This document shows positions 33,453-42,607 of a stretch of DNA of 64,000 nt, one piece after another. The notes beneath the pieces were generated by a model. The model ran no database searches, was not told the origin of the DNA, and worked only from the letters and a program-made list of their open reading frames with translations. Both the position numbers and the translations under genes were made by a program. The stretch lies in NCBI RefSeq assembly GCF_014216315.1, contig NZ_CP045702.1, forward strand, positions 5,828,001 to 5,892,000. Direction: 5' to 3'. Source of the DNA: Streptomyces finlayi (lineage in GTDB: Bacteria; Actinomycetota; Actinomycetes; Streptomycetales; Streptomycetaceae). Within the stretch, counting starts at the first letter, position 1. Every line of letters begins with the position of its first letter.

Positions 33453-34742
33453 TCAACCAGGCGCCAGGCGCCCCAGGAGAGGCGCCTGCCCCAACGGAAC
33501 CGGCTTACACACCACAGGAGGCACGGGAGCCGCGGATGGTTCCGCTCCGCTTCCTGCCTGGTCAGACGGGTCCCCGGGCCGGTACTCCTCCCTGTCCGCC
33601 GGAGCGTCGACCAATGCCACCGCGCACGGGGCCGCGGCGTGCGCGTACGGGAGACGCAGTACGCCCTCCCGGCTCCAGGAACCGCAACCGGCCTGCCACC
33701 CCTCGGGCGCGGCGAACTGGTGCAGCCGGCGGCCCGCCGGACGCCACACTCCCACCCAGCTGCCCGCGGCCCCGTCGATCCGCAGCGCCACCGCACAGCT
33801 CTCCGGCATCAGCATCTGCCCCGGCTGTACGGCGAAGGGCGTCACCGCGACATCGGCCGGGCGCAGGCACTCCGGGAACCGCACCGGCAGCGAGCTGCCG
33901 AGCACGCCCCAGCCGAGCCGGTCGTGGCCCGGCGCGTCGGAACGGATGAGCAGCAGCCCGCTGTCCGCGTCGGCCAGCAGCAGCCGGTCGTTGCTCTCCG
34001 CCGCGATCTGGAGGAGTGGCGTCACCTCGCCGCCCCGTTCCAGGTCGACGGCGACCGCCTTCACCGGGCCGCGGCCCGGCAGCTTCCGGTCCAGTGCCAG
34101 CAGCCGCCCCGCCCGGTCCAGCCACACTCCGCCGGAACAGTGCCCCGGGATCTCGGCGACATGTTCGGGACCGAAGGCGCCGCCCGCCACCAGCCAGACG
34201 GCCGTGGAGCGTTCACCGGCCACCAGGGCGAAGACGCTCCCGCCGTCCGGTGACGGCGGCAGCAGCGTCAGTCCGGTGCATTCGATCGCGCCCAGTGGGA
34301 GCTCTCCCGTCCCGGGGCCGGTGGGGTAGAGCAGAGAGAAGGCGTGGCGGTCGGCTACCAGCCGCCGGATGAGGACCCGCCCGTCGGCGAGAGGCACGAC
34401 ATCGGAGTCCCGCTCCTCGGGCTGGTCCAGCGGGAGCGGCACCGCGTACGGCTCGGGCCCGTCCAGGGTCCAGCGCTCCGGATACCAGGCGCGGTCCTCG
34501 CCGGGTGCTGCCGGGGCGGCCGTGAGCCGTGCCGCGTACGAACCGTCAGCGGTGATCGTGAACGGCGGCGGGGGCAGAGGCGACGGAACGGCCGGCGCGG
34601 CTTCACCGGGCAGGCCGTTCCCCGGCACTCCATGGCCCGAAACGGCGGCTTCCGGCTCTCCGGGCTCGCCCGGGTCCTCGTCCAGCGGCTCCACCGTGGC
34701 GGTGGCCCCGGTGGTCTCACCCTCGATGGCACAGGCAGTCAT
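33453..34742 (-). CDS. Conserved hypothetical protein, probable beta-propeller-like
   Basis: This 429-residue protein starts at ATG 34742 (GGAGGTGAT upstream), which displaces a 13-residue-longer start. The N-terminal 60 residues are acidic and Pro-rich. The rest is made of repeated beta-strand blocks such as DVVPLADGRVLIRRL, GGVWLDRAGRLLALDR and NDRLLLADADSGLLLIRS, which suggest a propeller. No signal peptide or catalytic motif is evident, so it is probably cytoplasmic. Function unknown. Confidence 0.75.
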   Translation of the reverse strand: MTACAIEGETTGATATVEPLDEDPGEPGEPEAAVSGHGVPGNGLPGEAAPAVPSPLPPPPFTITADGSYAARLTAAPAAPGEDRAWYPERWTLDGPEPYAVPLPLDQPEERDSDVVPLADGRVLIRRLVADRHAFSLLYPTGPGTGELPLGAIECTGLTLLPPSPDGGSVFALVAGERSTAVWLVAGGAFGPEHVAEIPGHCSGGVWLDRAGRLLALDRKLPGRGPVKAVAVDLERGGEVTPLLQIAAESNDRLLLADADSGLLLIRSDAPGHDRLGWGVLGSSLPVRFPECLRPADVAVTPFAVQPGQMLMPESCAVALRIDGAAGSWVGVWRPAGRRLHQFAAPEGWQAGCGSWSREGVLRLPYAHAAAPCAVALVDAPADREEYRPGDPSDQAGSGAEPSAAPVPPVVCKPVPLGQAPLLGRLAPG

Positions 34743-35029
34743 GCAGCCATCACCTCCGGCAACCGAAGCTAGTTTTCGCACTTCCTGCCGAACAACGCCA
34801 CCACGCGCGCTTCACACATAAGGGTGGCGATGTCCGTATTCGCCTGAGAGGCAGAGGGTGGTTGTGCTGGGGGCGGGATGCGAAGGTTGGGCAGTCCTGA
34901 GAAGTGCCTGTGGCGACGACCTGCGCGCCGACCTCGTGAAGTAACGATTCGTAGCCGGCTGCCGGTCCGCTCCCACGGGCTCCCGGCAGCCATGAACGGC
35001 GGGGCGCGGACGGAAGGTAGCCTTTCCTC

Positions 35030-35866
35030 GTGCCCCGTCTGTCTGAAGTCATCGCCGAGCTCGACGCCCTCTGGCCCCCCGAGCGGGCCGAAGGGTGGGA
35101 CGCGGTCGGCACCGTCTGCGGAGACCCGGACGCCCATGTCGACCGGGTCCTGTTCGCGGTGGACCCCGTCCAGGCCGTCGCCGACGAAGCCCTGACCCTC
35201 GGTGCCCAGCTGATCGTCACCCATCACCCGCTCTATCTGCGCGGTACGACGACGGTCGCGGCCACCACCTTCAAGGGCCGGGTCGTGCACGGCCTCATCA
35301 GCAACGGCGTCGCGCTGCACGTCGCGCACACCAACGCCGACACCGCCGACCCCGGAGTCTCCGACGCCCTCGCCGGCGCCCTCGACCTGCGCGTCACCGG
35401 ACCCCTCGTACCGGACCCGACCGACCCCAAGGGGCACCGCGGGCTCGGCCGGATCTGCGAGCTGGACCACCCCGAGACCCTCCGCGAGTTCGCCGCACGC
35501 GCCGCCGTCCGGCTCCCCGCCACCGCGCAGGGCATCCGGCTCGCGGGCGACCCGGACGCGCTCGTGCGTACCGTCGCCGTGAGCGGCGGGTCCGGCGACA
35601 GCCTCTTCGACGCCGTGCGCGCCGCGGGCGTCGACGCGTACCTGACCGCGGACCTGCGCCACCACCCGGCCTCCGAGGCCGTCCAGCACTCGTCGCTCGG
35701 TCTGGTCGACGCCGCACACTGGGCCACCGAATGGCCCTGGTGCGAGCAGGCCGCCGCACAGCTCGACGCGATTTCCGACCGCCACGGATGGGGCCTGCGG
35801 GTCCACGTCTCGAAGCGGGTCACCGACCCCTGGACCACCCACCACTCTTCTGGAGCCCCCAACTGA
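35030..35866 (+). CDS. Nif3-like dinuclear metal-centre protein
   Basis: This 278-residue member of the NIF3/YbgI family has the metal-binding motifs IVTHHPLYLRG and HTNADTAD. A central insert follows, and the C-terminal motif HHPASEAVQHSSLGLVDAAHWATE contributes further ligands. Family members form hexameric toroids with two metals; the cellular role is not settled. GTG 35030 has GGAAGG upstream. It is coupled to the zinc-ribbon gene by overlap and followed by the RNase H gene, a conserved actinobacterial order. Confidence 0.93.
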   Translation: MPRLSEVIAELDALWPPERAEGWDAVGTVCGDPDAHVDRVLFAVDPVQAVADEALTLGAQLIVTHHPLYLRGTTTVAATTFKGRVVHGLISNGVALHVAHTNADTADPGVSDALAGALDLRVTGPLVPDPTDPKGHRGLGRICELDHPETLREFAARAAVRLPATAQGIRLAGDPDALVRTVAVSGGSGDSLFDAVRAAGVDAYLTADLRHHPASEAVQHSSLGLVDAAHWATEWPWCEQAAAQLDAISDRHGWGLRVHVSKRVTDPWTTHHSSGAPN

Positions 35867-36606
35867 ACGCCGCGCCCGCCGACCAGATCCGACTCCTCGA
35901 AGTCCAGGCCCTCGACGTACGTCTGTCGCAGGCGTCCCACAAGGCCCGGTCGCTGCCCGAGCACGCCGAGATCGACGCGCTCAGCAACGACCTCGCCCAG
36001 CTGCGTGACCTGCTGGTCGCCTCCCAGACCGAGGAGGGCGACACCACCCGCGAGCAGACCAAGGCGGAGCAGGACGTCGACCAGGTGCGCCAGCGCGCCG
36101 TCCGCGACCAGCAGCGGCTCGACTCCGGTGCGGTCTCCTCACCCAAGGACCTGGAGAACCTCCAGCACGAGATCGTCTCGCTGGCCAAGCGCCAGGGTGA
36201 CCTGGAGGACGTCGTCCTCGAAATCATGGAGCGCCGTGAAGGTGCCCAGGAGCGGGTCACCGAGCTGACCGAGCGGGTCTCCGCCGTCCAGGCCAAGCTC
36301 GACGACGCCATCGCCCGCCGTGACGCGGCGATCCATGAGCTGGACGCCGAGGCGGCGACCCTCACCAAGGACCGCGAGGTCGTCGCGGGCGCCGTGCCCG
36401 CCGACCTCCTCAAGCTGTACGACAAGCTGCGCGCCCAGCAGGGCGGCGTCGGAGCGGCCCGCCTCTACCAGCGGCGCTGCGAGGGCTGCCGGCTGGAGCT
36501 CAACATCACCGAGGTCAACGATGTGAAGGCGGCGTCCCCGGACACCGTGCTGCGCTGCGAGAACTGCCACCGCATCCTGATCCGTACCTCGGAGTCGGGC
36601 CTGTAA
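35863..36606 (+). CDS. Coiled-coil protein with C-terminal C4 zinc ribbon
   Basis: This 247-residue protein has a long helical coiled coil (residues about 10-180, rich in Glu, Gln and Arg heptads) and a C-terminal zinc ribbon with CEGC and CENC. It belongs to the family annotated as a C4-type zinc-ribbon domain protein (DUF164). The only in-frame start matching the family N-terminus (NAAPADQIRLLEVQ) is CTG at 35863, which overlaps the Nif3 TGA and has GGAG seven bases before it. A CTG start is unusual. The next gene overlaps its TAA. Confidence 0.9.
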   Translation: MNAAPADQIRLLEVQALDVRLSQASHKARSLPEHAEIDALSNDLAQLRDLLVASQTEEGDTTREQTKAEQDVDQVRQRAVRDQQRLDSGAVSSPKDLENLQHEIVSLAKRQGDLEDVVLEIMERREGAQERVTELTERVSAVQAKLDDAIARRDAAIHELDAEAATLTKDREVVAGAVPADLLKLYDKLRAQQGGVGAARLYQRRCEGCRLELNITEVNDVKAASPDTVLRCENCHRILIRTSESGL

Positions 36607-37868
36607 TGCCCCCTCCCCACCAGCTGGTCGTCGAGGCCGACGGCGGCTCCCGGGGCAACCCGGGGCCCGCCGGCTACGGCGCCGTCGTCATCGATCCGCA
36701 GACGGGCGAACCGCTCGCCGAGGCCGCCGAGTACATCGGCGTCGCGACGAACAACGTGGCCGAGTACAAGGGCCTCATCGCCGGCCTCAAGGCCGCGAAG
36801 GCGCTGTTCCCTTCGGACGACGCCCCGCGGGTGCACGTCCGGATGGACTCGAAGCTGGTGGTCGAGCAGATGTCGGGCCGCTGGAAGATCAAGCATCCCG
36901 ACATGAAGCCCCTGGCGGCCGAGGCCGCCCGGATCCTTCCCCCGGCCTCCGTGACGTACGAGTGGATCCCGCGCGCCGAGAACAAGCACGCGGACCGGCT
37001 CGCCAACGAGGCGATGGACGCCGGCAAGCGGGGCAGGCAGTGGGAGCCCTCGTCCTCGACGGCGGCCCTCGACGCCGCTTCCCCGGCGGTCCCCCTGGAC
37101 CTCCCGCCCGTCACCGGCCCGCCCGGCGACGCCGTGGCCGGTGCGGCGAAGGCCCGCGCGGCCATGGCCTCCCGGGCGACGACCGCGGCGCCCGTCGCCC
37201 CCGCCACCACGCCGCGGACCGGCTGGGGGACGGCGCCCGACCTGGGCGCGCCCGCCACGTTCGTCCTGCTGCGGCACGGGGAGACCGTCCTCACCCCCGA
37301 GAAGCGCTTCTCCGGCAGCGGCGGCAGCGACCCCGAACTCTCGGTCGCCGGCCGGGGGCAGGCCGCCCACGCCGCACGGGCCTTCGCCGACCGGGGCACC
37401 ATCCAGGAGATCGTCAGCTCACCGTTGCGCCGCTGCCGCGAGACGGCGGCCGCCGTGGCCGGGCGCCTGAGCCTCGACGTCCGTATCGACGAGAATCTGC
37501 GCGAGACGGACTTCGGTGCCTGGGAAGGCCTGACGTTCGGCGAGGTGCGCGAGCGGTACGGCTCCGACCTGACCGCCTGGCTGGCCTCCCCGGACGTGGC
37601 CCCCACGGGCGGCGGTGAGAGCTTCGCCGAGGTCGCCGACCGCGTCTCGGCCGCCCGCGACCGCCTCATCGCCCGCCACCAGGGCCGCACCGTGCTTCTC
37701 GTCACCCACGTGACCCCGATCAAAACCCTGGTCAGGCTGGCGCTGGGAGCCCCGCCGGAGTCGTTGTTCCGCATGGAACTCTCGGCGGCATCCGTCTCGA
37801 CCGTGGCCTACTACGCCGACGGCAACGCCTCCGTACGCCTCCTGAACGACACCTCGCACCTGCGCTGA
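36606..37868 (+). CDS. Bifunctional RNase HI / histidine phosphatase
   Basis: This 420-residue fusion has an N-terminal RNase H domain (residues 1-145) with VEADGGSRGNPG and the catalytic acidic residues of AEYKGLIAGL and MDSKL. A Pro/Ala linker follows, then a phosphoglycerate-mutase-like phosphatase from about 215 with VLLRHGET (His nucleophile) and VTHVTPIK. The same fusion in M. tuberculosis (Rv2228c) is an RNase H with alpha-ribazole-phosphatase activity. Its ATG overlaps the preceding TAA (TAATG). Confidence 0.93.
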   Translation: MPPPHQLVVEADGGSRGNPGPAGYGAVVIDPQTGEPLAEAAEYIGVATNNVAEYKGLIAGLKAAKALFPSDDAPRVHVRMDSKLVVEQMSGRWKIKHPDMKPLAAEAARILPPASVTYEWIPRAENKHADRLANEAMDAGKRGRQWEPSSSTAALDAASPAVPLDLPPVTGPPGDAVAGAAKARAAMASRATTAAPVAPATTPRTGWGTAPDLGAPATFVLLRHGETVLTPEKRFSGSGGSDPELSVAGRGQAAHAARAFADRGTIQEIVSSPLRRCRETAAAVAGRLSLDVRIDENLRETDFGAWEGLTFGEVRERYGSDLTAWLASPDVAPTGGGESFAEVADRVSAARDRLIARHQGRTVLLVTHVTPIKTLVRLALGAPPESLFRMELSAASVSTVAYYADGNASVRLLNDTSHLR

Positions 37869-37872
37869 CGGC

Positions 37873-38511
37873 TCAGCCCCGCAACGCCGACGCCTCACGC
37901 GCCAGCCGCTCCACCCGGTCCCAGTCCTTCGCCGCCACAGCATCGCCGGGCAGCATCCAACTGCCGCCCACACAACCGACGTTCGGCAGCGCCAGATACG
38001 TCGGAGCCGAGGCGGGCGAGATGCCGCCCGTGGGACAGAAGCGGGCCTGCGGAAGGGGTGCGGACAGCGCCTTGAGATAGGCGGTACCGCCTGCCGCCTC
38101 GGCCGGGAAGAACTTCATCTCCGTCACGCCGCGCTCCAGCAGCGCGACGACCTCGGACGTCGTGGAGACACCCGGCAGGAACGGCACCCCCGACGCCTTC
38201 ATCGCATCCAGCAGCGCGTCCGTCCACCCCGGACTCACGAGGAACCGGGCCCCCGCGGCCACGCTGTCCTCGACATTCCGTACGGATATCACCGTGCCCG
38301 CGCCCACCACCGCGTCCGGCACATCCACCGCGATCGCCCGGATCGCGTCCAGCGCCGCCGCCGTCCGCAGGGTCACCTCGATCGCCGGAAGCCCGCCCGC
38401 GACCAGGGCCCGGGCGAGCGGCACCGCGTCCGCCGCGTCCTCCAGGACGACGACGGGGACGACGGGTGCGAGATCGAGGACGCGGGGCAGGGCGGGAGCG
38501 GGAGAGGTCAT
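37873..38511 (-). CDS. eda: KDPG/KHG aldolase
   Basis: This 212-residue (beta/alpha)8 class I aldolase cleaves 2-keto-3-deoxy-6-phosphogluconate to pyruvate and glyceraldehyde-3-phosphate. The Schiff-base lysine is in VTEMKFFPAE, the catalytic glutamate in LPAIEVTLRT and the phosphate-binding GGSWML at the C-terminal side. It ends five bases after the convergent RNase H gene. Physiological substrate may also be 4-hydroxy-2-oxoglutarate. Confidence 0.9.
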   Translation of the reverse strand: MTSPAPALPRVLDLAPVVPVVVLEDAADAVPLARALVAGGLPAIEVTLRTAAALDAIRAIAVDVPDAVVGAGTVISVRNVEDSVAAGARFLVSPGWTDALLDAMKASGVPFLPGVSTTSEVVALLERGVTEMKFFPAEAAGGTAYLKALSAPLPQARFCPTGGISPASAPTYLALPNVGCVGGSWMLPGDAVAAKDWDRVERLAREASALRG

Positions 38512-38571
38512 GGCCTCATCCTGCCGCGCCGAAACACTCCACGCAATGAGCGTTGCATATTATGCAACGCT

Positions 38572-39372
38572 CTAGTGGATCTCCGTCACCACCACGTCGA
38601 GTGCCCACGCCCGCCCGGCCCGCTCGGGTGCCCGCGCCTCCACGACGAACCCGAGCTGCCGCAGTACGTCCACGAGCTCCGCGGGGCTCTTCGGCCGAGC
38701 CCCGGCCATGAGCAGTTCCCGTACCATCCGGCCCTTGGTCGCCTTGTTGAAGTGGCTGACCACGGACCGCTTCTCGACCCCGTTCACCATCTGCGACTGC
38801 AGCACCCGCACGCTCGCCGTGCGCTCGGCGACCACGCCCTTCGGCTTCCACGCGGCGGTGTACGCCGAGGACCGCAGATCCAGCACGAGTCCGCCCCCGG
38901 GGGCCTCCGGCATGACCTCCGCCATGGGGGTCCGCCAGTACGAGCCGAGCGCGCCGAGACCGGGCAGCTTCACACCCATCGAGCAGCGGTACGAAGGAAT
39001 CCGGTCGCCGACCCGCACCGCGCCCCAGAGCCCGGAGAAGACCATCAGCGACTTGTTGGCCAGCCGACGGGCAGCGGTGTCCAGCGAGCCCAGGTCCAGG
39101 GCGTCGTACAGCACCCCGGTGTAGATCTCCCCGGCCGGACGCGTCCCCGCCGTGCGGAGCCCGACGTTCTTCGCGATCTCGCCGCGCAGCCCTTCGCTGA
39201 GCCCGAGCACGTCGCGGGCCTTCTCCTCGTCGGCAACGCACAGTTCGACGAGCTCGCCGAGGACCGCTTCCCGCGCGGCGGCCAGACCCGGCAGGGACAG
39301 GCTCTCCACCTTCAGGGGCGCACCACGCCCCGAGGCGGCCTTTCCTTCGGAGGGCGGCAACAGGACGAGCAC
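38572..39372 (-). CDS. yaaA: YaaA-family peroxide-stress / DNA-binding protein
   Basis: This 266-residue protein has the family signature LVLLPPSEGKA at the N-terminus, with YTGVLYDALDL, NKSLMVFSGLWGAVR and VVSHFNKATKGRMVRELL. YaaA in E. coli lowers intracellular unincorporated iron during peroxide stress. GTG 39372 has AAGGAG six bases upstream. The gene reads toward the aldolase gene on the same strand. Conserved in actinobacteria; activity here inferred. Confidence 0.9.
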   Translation of the reverse strand: MLVLLPPSEGKAASGRGAPLKVESLSLPGLAAAREAVLGELVELCVADEEKARDVLGLSEGLRGEIAKNVGLRTAGTRPAGEIYTGVLYDALDLGSLDTAARRLANKSLMVFSGLWGAVRVGDRIPSYRCSMGVKLPGLGALGSYWRTPMAEVMPEAPGGGLVLDLRSSAYTAAWKPKGVVAERTASVRVLQSQMVNGVEKRSVVSHFNKATKGRMVRELLMAGARPKSPAELVDVLRQLGFVVEARAPERAGRAWALDVVVTEIH

Positions 39373-39636
39373 GGTGTCTCCTTCATACGCAGGTGGGGCC
39401 CTGCAAGGGTACGGGTCCGTAGTGGGCGCCCCTCCTGCACCGCTCCACAGGTTCCCCCGGTCACCCACGGCGGCACGGGCGCACACAGGTCCCTTGGCCA
39501 CCGCCGGTGGCACGGCCCACAGGCACCCACCCGCCGGCCGGTCCGGGGCGTGCGGGAGGGTCCCCGCAGGGTGAGGAACGGACCCCCACCCCAGGCCCGG
39601 GATGCCCCACCCCCGCCCCAGCCCTGCGCTCGGGAC

Positions 39637-39765
39637 ATGCCCCGCCGTCCCATACACGTGCTGGTGGCGGACGCGGGCACCGGCATCCCGCGTACGCTGC
39701 CCGTCGCCCCGGACGGCGCCGTCATCCTGCTGAGGCGCTCCGCGCAGGCTCTGCACATCGACTGA
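39637..39765 (+). CDS. Possible 42-residue ORF in a long intergenic region
   Basis: In the 485-bp gap 39373-39857 the only reasonable coding candidate is ATG 39637 (MPRRPIHVLVADAGTG) to TGA 39763-39765. It lacks a good ribosome site and shows no family. It could be a remnant, or the region may simply be promoter DNA for YaaA on the other strand. Confidence 0.25.
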   Translation: MPRRPIHVLVADAGTGIPRTLPVAPDGAVILLRRSAQALHID

Positions 39766-39857
39766 CGGGAACCAACCACATCGAGGACCCGGCGATCGTC
39801 GCCCGGATCGAGGGGACCACGCGAGGCTCCCGCTGGGGGAGCGGCTGCGGGTGCGGC

Positions 39858-40715
39858 TCATACAGGCGGAACCGGGTGCGGCGAAGGTGCTGTTCGCACC
39901 CGCGTGAGGGCGGCGACCGCGGCCCGTGGGTCGTCGGCGTGGAAGCGGACCGTCCGGGCCAGGCCGGCCTTGCCCAGCGGGCGTACGAATCCGATGGGTT
40001 CCGTCAGTTCCACGGTCACCGTCGTCTGGCCGCCCACCGCGAGATCGAGCACCCCGTCCGGGCTCAGCCGGACCAGCCCGCCTTCGGGGTAGCGCCGGTC
40101 GACCCGGGCGGACGCCACCGAGGCGGCGGGCACGGCGAGGTCGAAGAGCCCGCCGTAGCGGATGCGGAGCGAGCCGTCCGCGCCGATCACGTGCGGCCGC
40201 GTCACGCAGGCCGCGTGCAGGGCGAGGACGAGGACCACGCCGTACACGTCGACGACCAGCAGGACGGCGTGGACGACGGGCCAGGGGATCACCAGGGCGA
40301 GTGCCACCGTCTCGATGACGGAGACGAAGACCAGGCCGTACATCATCGCGGTCTGCGGCCCGGTGTACGGGACGGCCAGGGCGTCGCCGGCCACACCGTG
40401 GCGGCGGCGCACGATCCACAGGGCGAGGCTGTACAGGGCCCGCATCTCGTGCGCGAGGAGCCGTCGGACCGGTACGGGGACCAGGGCGCGTACCCCGTCG
40501 CGCAGCGCCTCGCGACGGTCCGAACCCGCCCGGCGGCCTGCCGCGTAGAGCCGCCACAGCACCCAGCTCTCCAGGACCAGCGCGGCGAGCACCAGCAGTT
40601 CTGCCCCGAGGAGGACCGCGGCCGGTATCCGTACGCCGGCCACGAGGCACACCACCAGGGGCAGTTCCAGGGGCAGCACCACCCATGCCGGCATCCGCGC
40701 CATCCGTACGCTCAT
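39858..40715 (-). CDS. Membrane protein, four helices with soluble PH-like C-terminus
   Basis: This 285-residue protein has helices at about 13-33, 36-53, 123-143 and 146-166. It ends in a cytoplasmic beta-rich domain (GSLRIRYGGLFDLAVPAASVAS...) reminiscent of bacterial PH-like domains. There are no catalytic motifs. Its start overlaps the MerR gene stop by four bases, so the MerR protein probably regulates this gene and responds to membrane or drug stress (inference). Confidence 0.78.
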   Translation of the reverse strand: MSVRMARMPAWVVLPLELPLVVCLVAGVRIPAAVLLGAELLVLAALVLESWVLWRLYAAGRRAGSDRREALRDGVRALVPVPVRRLLAHEMRALYSLALWIVRRRHGVAGDALAVPYTGPQTAMMYGLVFVSVIETVALALVIPWPVVHAVLLVVDVYGVVLVLALHAACVTRPHVIGADGSLRIRYGGLFDLAVPAASVASARVDRRYPEGGLVRLSPDGVLDLAVGGQTTVTVELTEPIGFVRPLGKAGLARTVRFHADDPRAAVAALTRVRTAPSPHPVPPV

Positions 40716-41452
40716 CGCTTCCTCCTGTTCACCCGGTCGGTCATGGCGGTCATCACCCGGCGTACGACCTCGGCCTGCGCGGGCGGATAGTCGGCGAGCA
40801 GCGCCTCTCCGAAGCCGGTCGGGGCGGGGCCATCGTCCGGGACCGACTCCAGCGCGGCGTCGGGCACGACGGCGACCAGGTCGGCGGCCAGCCGAGCGAT
40901 CCGCGGGTCGTCGGCGGAGGCGGAAGCGAGTGCGTCCATCCGCTCGTACAGCCCGAGTACGGCCGGATCGTCGGCCAGCGCCCGCAGCGCGGCGAAGCCC
41001 TCGCCGCCCATCCCGGTGGAATGGAGCAGCGCCAGATGCTCGCGGTCCCTGGCGGCGGCCGGTGAGTGCGGGGCGGGCGAGGTCCCGAGCAGTTCGGCCA
41101 GCTCGCGTGGGACGGGCTGCTCAGTACCCACGGGCCGCTCCAGCAGCTCGGCCAGCCGCCGGCGCCGGTCCCGGATCTCCTGCTCCTGGCGGGCCAGGTC
41201 GGCATCCAGCTCACCCAGTACCTCGGCGAGCTCGCGCCCTTCGTCGTCGGCGAGGACATCGCGCACCTCGTCGAGCCCGAGCCCGAGCTCGGTCAGCCGC
41301 CGGATACGGGCCAGCAGGACGGCGTCGCGCACGCTGTACGTCCGGTAGCCGTTTCCCCGCCGTTCGGGCTCGGGCAGCAGCCCGATGTGGTGGTAGTGCC
41401 GAATGGCCCGGGAGGTGACTCCGACGAGCGCGGCGATCTCTCCGATGCGCAT
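40712..41452 (-). CDS. MerR-family transcriptional regulator
   Basis: This 246-residue regulator has a MerR winged helix at the N-terminus (MRIGEIAALVGVTSRAIRHY, then ERRGNGYRTYSVRD), a dimerisation coiled coil around 75-115 (AEVLGELDADLARQEQEIRD) and a helical effector domain without the metal cysteines of MerR/ZntR. It therefore probably senses an organic ligand. A dyad at 41466-41486 lies in its promoter with the long spacer typical of MerR promoters. Confidence 0.9.
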   Translation of the reverse strand: MRIGEIAALVGVTSRAIRHYHHIGLLPEPERRGNGYRTYSVRDAVLLARIRRLTELGLGLDEVRDVLADDEGRELAEVLGELDADLARQEQEIRDRRRRLAELLERPVGTEQPVPRELAELLGTSPAPHSPAAARDREHLALLHSTGMGGEGFAALRALADDPAVLGLYERMDALASASADDPRIARLAADLVAVVPDAALESVPDDGPAPTGFGEALLADYPPAQAEVVRRVMTAMTDRVNRRKR

Positions 41453-41465
41453 GAGCCCAGTAGAA

Positions 41466-41486
41466 ACCTTGCCGTTGCGTCAAGGT
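41466..41486 (-). promoter_or_regulatory. MerR-type operator/promoter
   Basis: On the minus strand the arms ACCTTGACG and CGGCAAGGT form an imperfect inverted repeat centred between possible -35 TTGACC and -10 TCTACT elements about 19 bp apart. That is the long spacing that MerR activators correct. It lies 14-34 bp upstream of the MerR start. Confidence 0.6.
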
Positions 41487-41696
41487 CAAGCGCGTGCGGG
41501 GGGAGGGGCCGACCTCCGGCGAGCCGAGGTGGTCCTGTGCCACGATCGAGGGAAGCACTCCCATCTCACGGACGGCGGGTCCACCGATGTCCCAATCCGG
41601 CGAGCGACCGAGGAAGGGGCGTGACATGAGTGCCATGCCGCACGAACCGCTCACGCAGGCGGACGTCCTGCTGGAAGGCTTCCCGGCTCCGGCGGG

Positions 41697-41702
41697 TAGC
41701 AT
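41697..41702 (+). promoter_or_regulatory. Possible -10 element of rnpB
   Basis: TAGCAT ends 10 bases before the inferred 5' end of RNase P RNA. No convincing -35 is seen, which is common for Streptomyces promoters. Confidence 0.4.
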
Positions 41703-41711
41703 GGGCGGCAC

Positions 41712-42121
41712 GGCAGACGAGCCGGGCGGACGGCCGCGTGAGGATCTTCGGATCCTCCCGAGGAACGTCCGGGCTCCACAGGGCAGGGTGGTGGCTAACG
41801 GCCACCCGAGGTGACTCGCGGGACAGTGCCACAGAAAACAGACCGCCCGGGACCTCGGTCCCGGGTAAGGGTGAAACGGTGGTGTAAGAGACCACCAGCG
41901 CCTGAGGTGACTCAGGCGGCTAGGTAAACCCCACCCGGAGCAAGGTCAAGAAGAGCCGTCGCAAGACGGCTCTGCGTGAACGTTCGAGGGCGGCCCGCCC
42001 GAGTTCACGGGTAGACCGCACGAGACCGGCAGCAATGCCGGTCCTAGATGGATGGCCGTCTCCCCGGCCGCCGCGAGGCGACCGGGCGACAGAACCCGGC
42101 GTACAGCCCGACTCGTCTGCC
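41712..42121 (+). ncRNA. rnpB: RNase P RNA, type A
   Basis: The catalytic RNA of RNase P, which matures tRNA 5' ends. Universally conserved blocks are visible: GAGGAACGTCCGGGCTCCA near the 5' end, ACAGAAAACAGACCGCC and GGTAAGGGTGAAACGGTG in the middle, and ACAGAACCCGGCGTACAG near the 3' end. The terminal helix is GGCAGACGAG (41712-41721) paired with CTCGTCTGCC (42112-42121), which sets the ends to within a few bases. Its length, about 410 nt, is normal for actinobacteria. It is followed by a strong terminator. Confidence 0.97.
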
Positions 42122-42141
42122 TCCACCTGGGGCTTTGGCTC

Positions 42142-42177
42142 GGAAAGGGCCTCCGACCTGGGTCGGAGGCCCTTTCC
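42142..42177 (+). terminator. rnpB terminator
   Basis: A perfect 16-bp stem (42142-42157 with 42162-42177, GGAAAGGGCCTCCGAC and complement) has a CTGG tetraloop and is followed by a short T-containing tail (ATCTTTA). Confidence 0.9.
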
Positions 42178-42186
42178 GATCTTTAG

Positions 42187-42549
42187 CGGGCTTGCCACGT
42201 CAGGCGGCAAAACGTCCCTCGAAAGCCCCTCGGGCGCCGGGCCGTTGTTGACTTCGAGCGTCGCCACAAGGGGGCAGGGGAGTTCACCAGCCACAAGGGC
42301 GTCTCCAAGGCGGTTGCCCATCTTGCAGGATCCAGGCTGACGCGGGATCTGCTCGACCCGTTCTGCGGCGCGGGCTCATTCCTCTGGGAGGCCGGCCCGT
42401 ACTGGAATCAGGTCCGGCTCACGATTATGGGCATCACGCAGTTCCTCTGCTCTCAGGTCGCTCTGGAACTCAAGGAGTCTGCCTCCCGGGCGGTCCGGGA
42501 AGGAACCTGGGACGATCTTGCATGGGAACTCGTCGCCTTCGATGACTGA
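42187..42549 (+). pseudogene. Fragment of an N6-adenine DNA methylase (HsdM-like)
   Basis: A 120-codon open frame without a start codon reads ...GEFTSHKGVSKAVAHLAG and LLDPFCGAGSFLWEAG, ending ELVAFDD at TGA 42547-42549. The GEFxT...V spacing to DPxCGxGxFL is the SAM-binding motif I arrangement of type I M-subunit-like DNA methylases. The catalytic NPPY motif and most of the protein are missing. It lies 10 bp beyond the rnpB terminator, at the edge of a lower-G+C island, and looks like a relic of a restriction or phage-defence gene. Confidence 0.55.
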
Positions 42550-42607
42550 GCTGAGAGGTCGTGACCGGCAGACCGATCTCGGTGACGGCGCCGCCGGCGG
42601 ACGCCAG

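Noticed and set aside
36465..37370. Minus-strand frame opposite the RNase H gene
   Set aside because: Mirror of the conserved RNase H/phosphatase; no motif.
41629..41814. Small ORF with ATG in front of and into rnpB
   Set aside because: Most of it overlaps the structured RNase P RNA; the ATG is within the presumed rnpB promoter region.
42035..42340. Possible gene at the rnpB 3' end
   Set aside because: It overlaps rnpB and its terminator; the true feature is the downstream methylase fragment.
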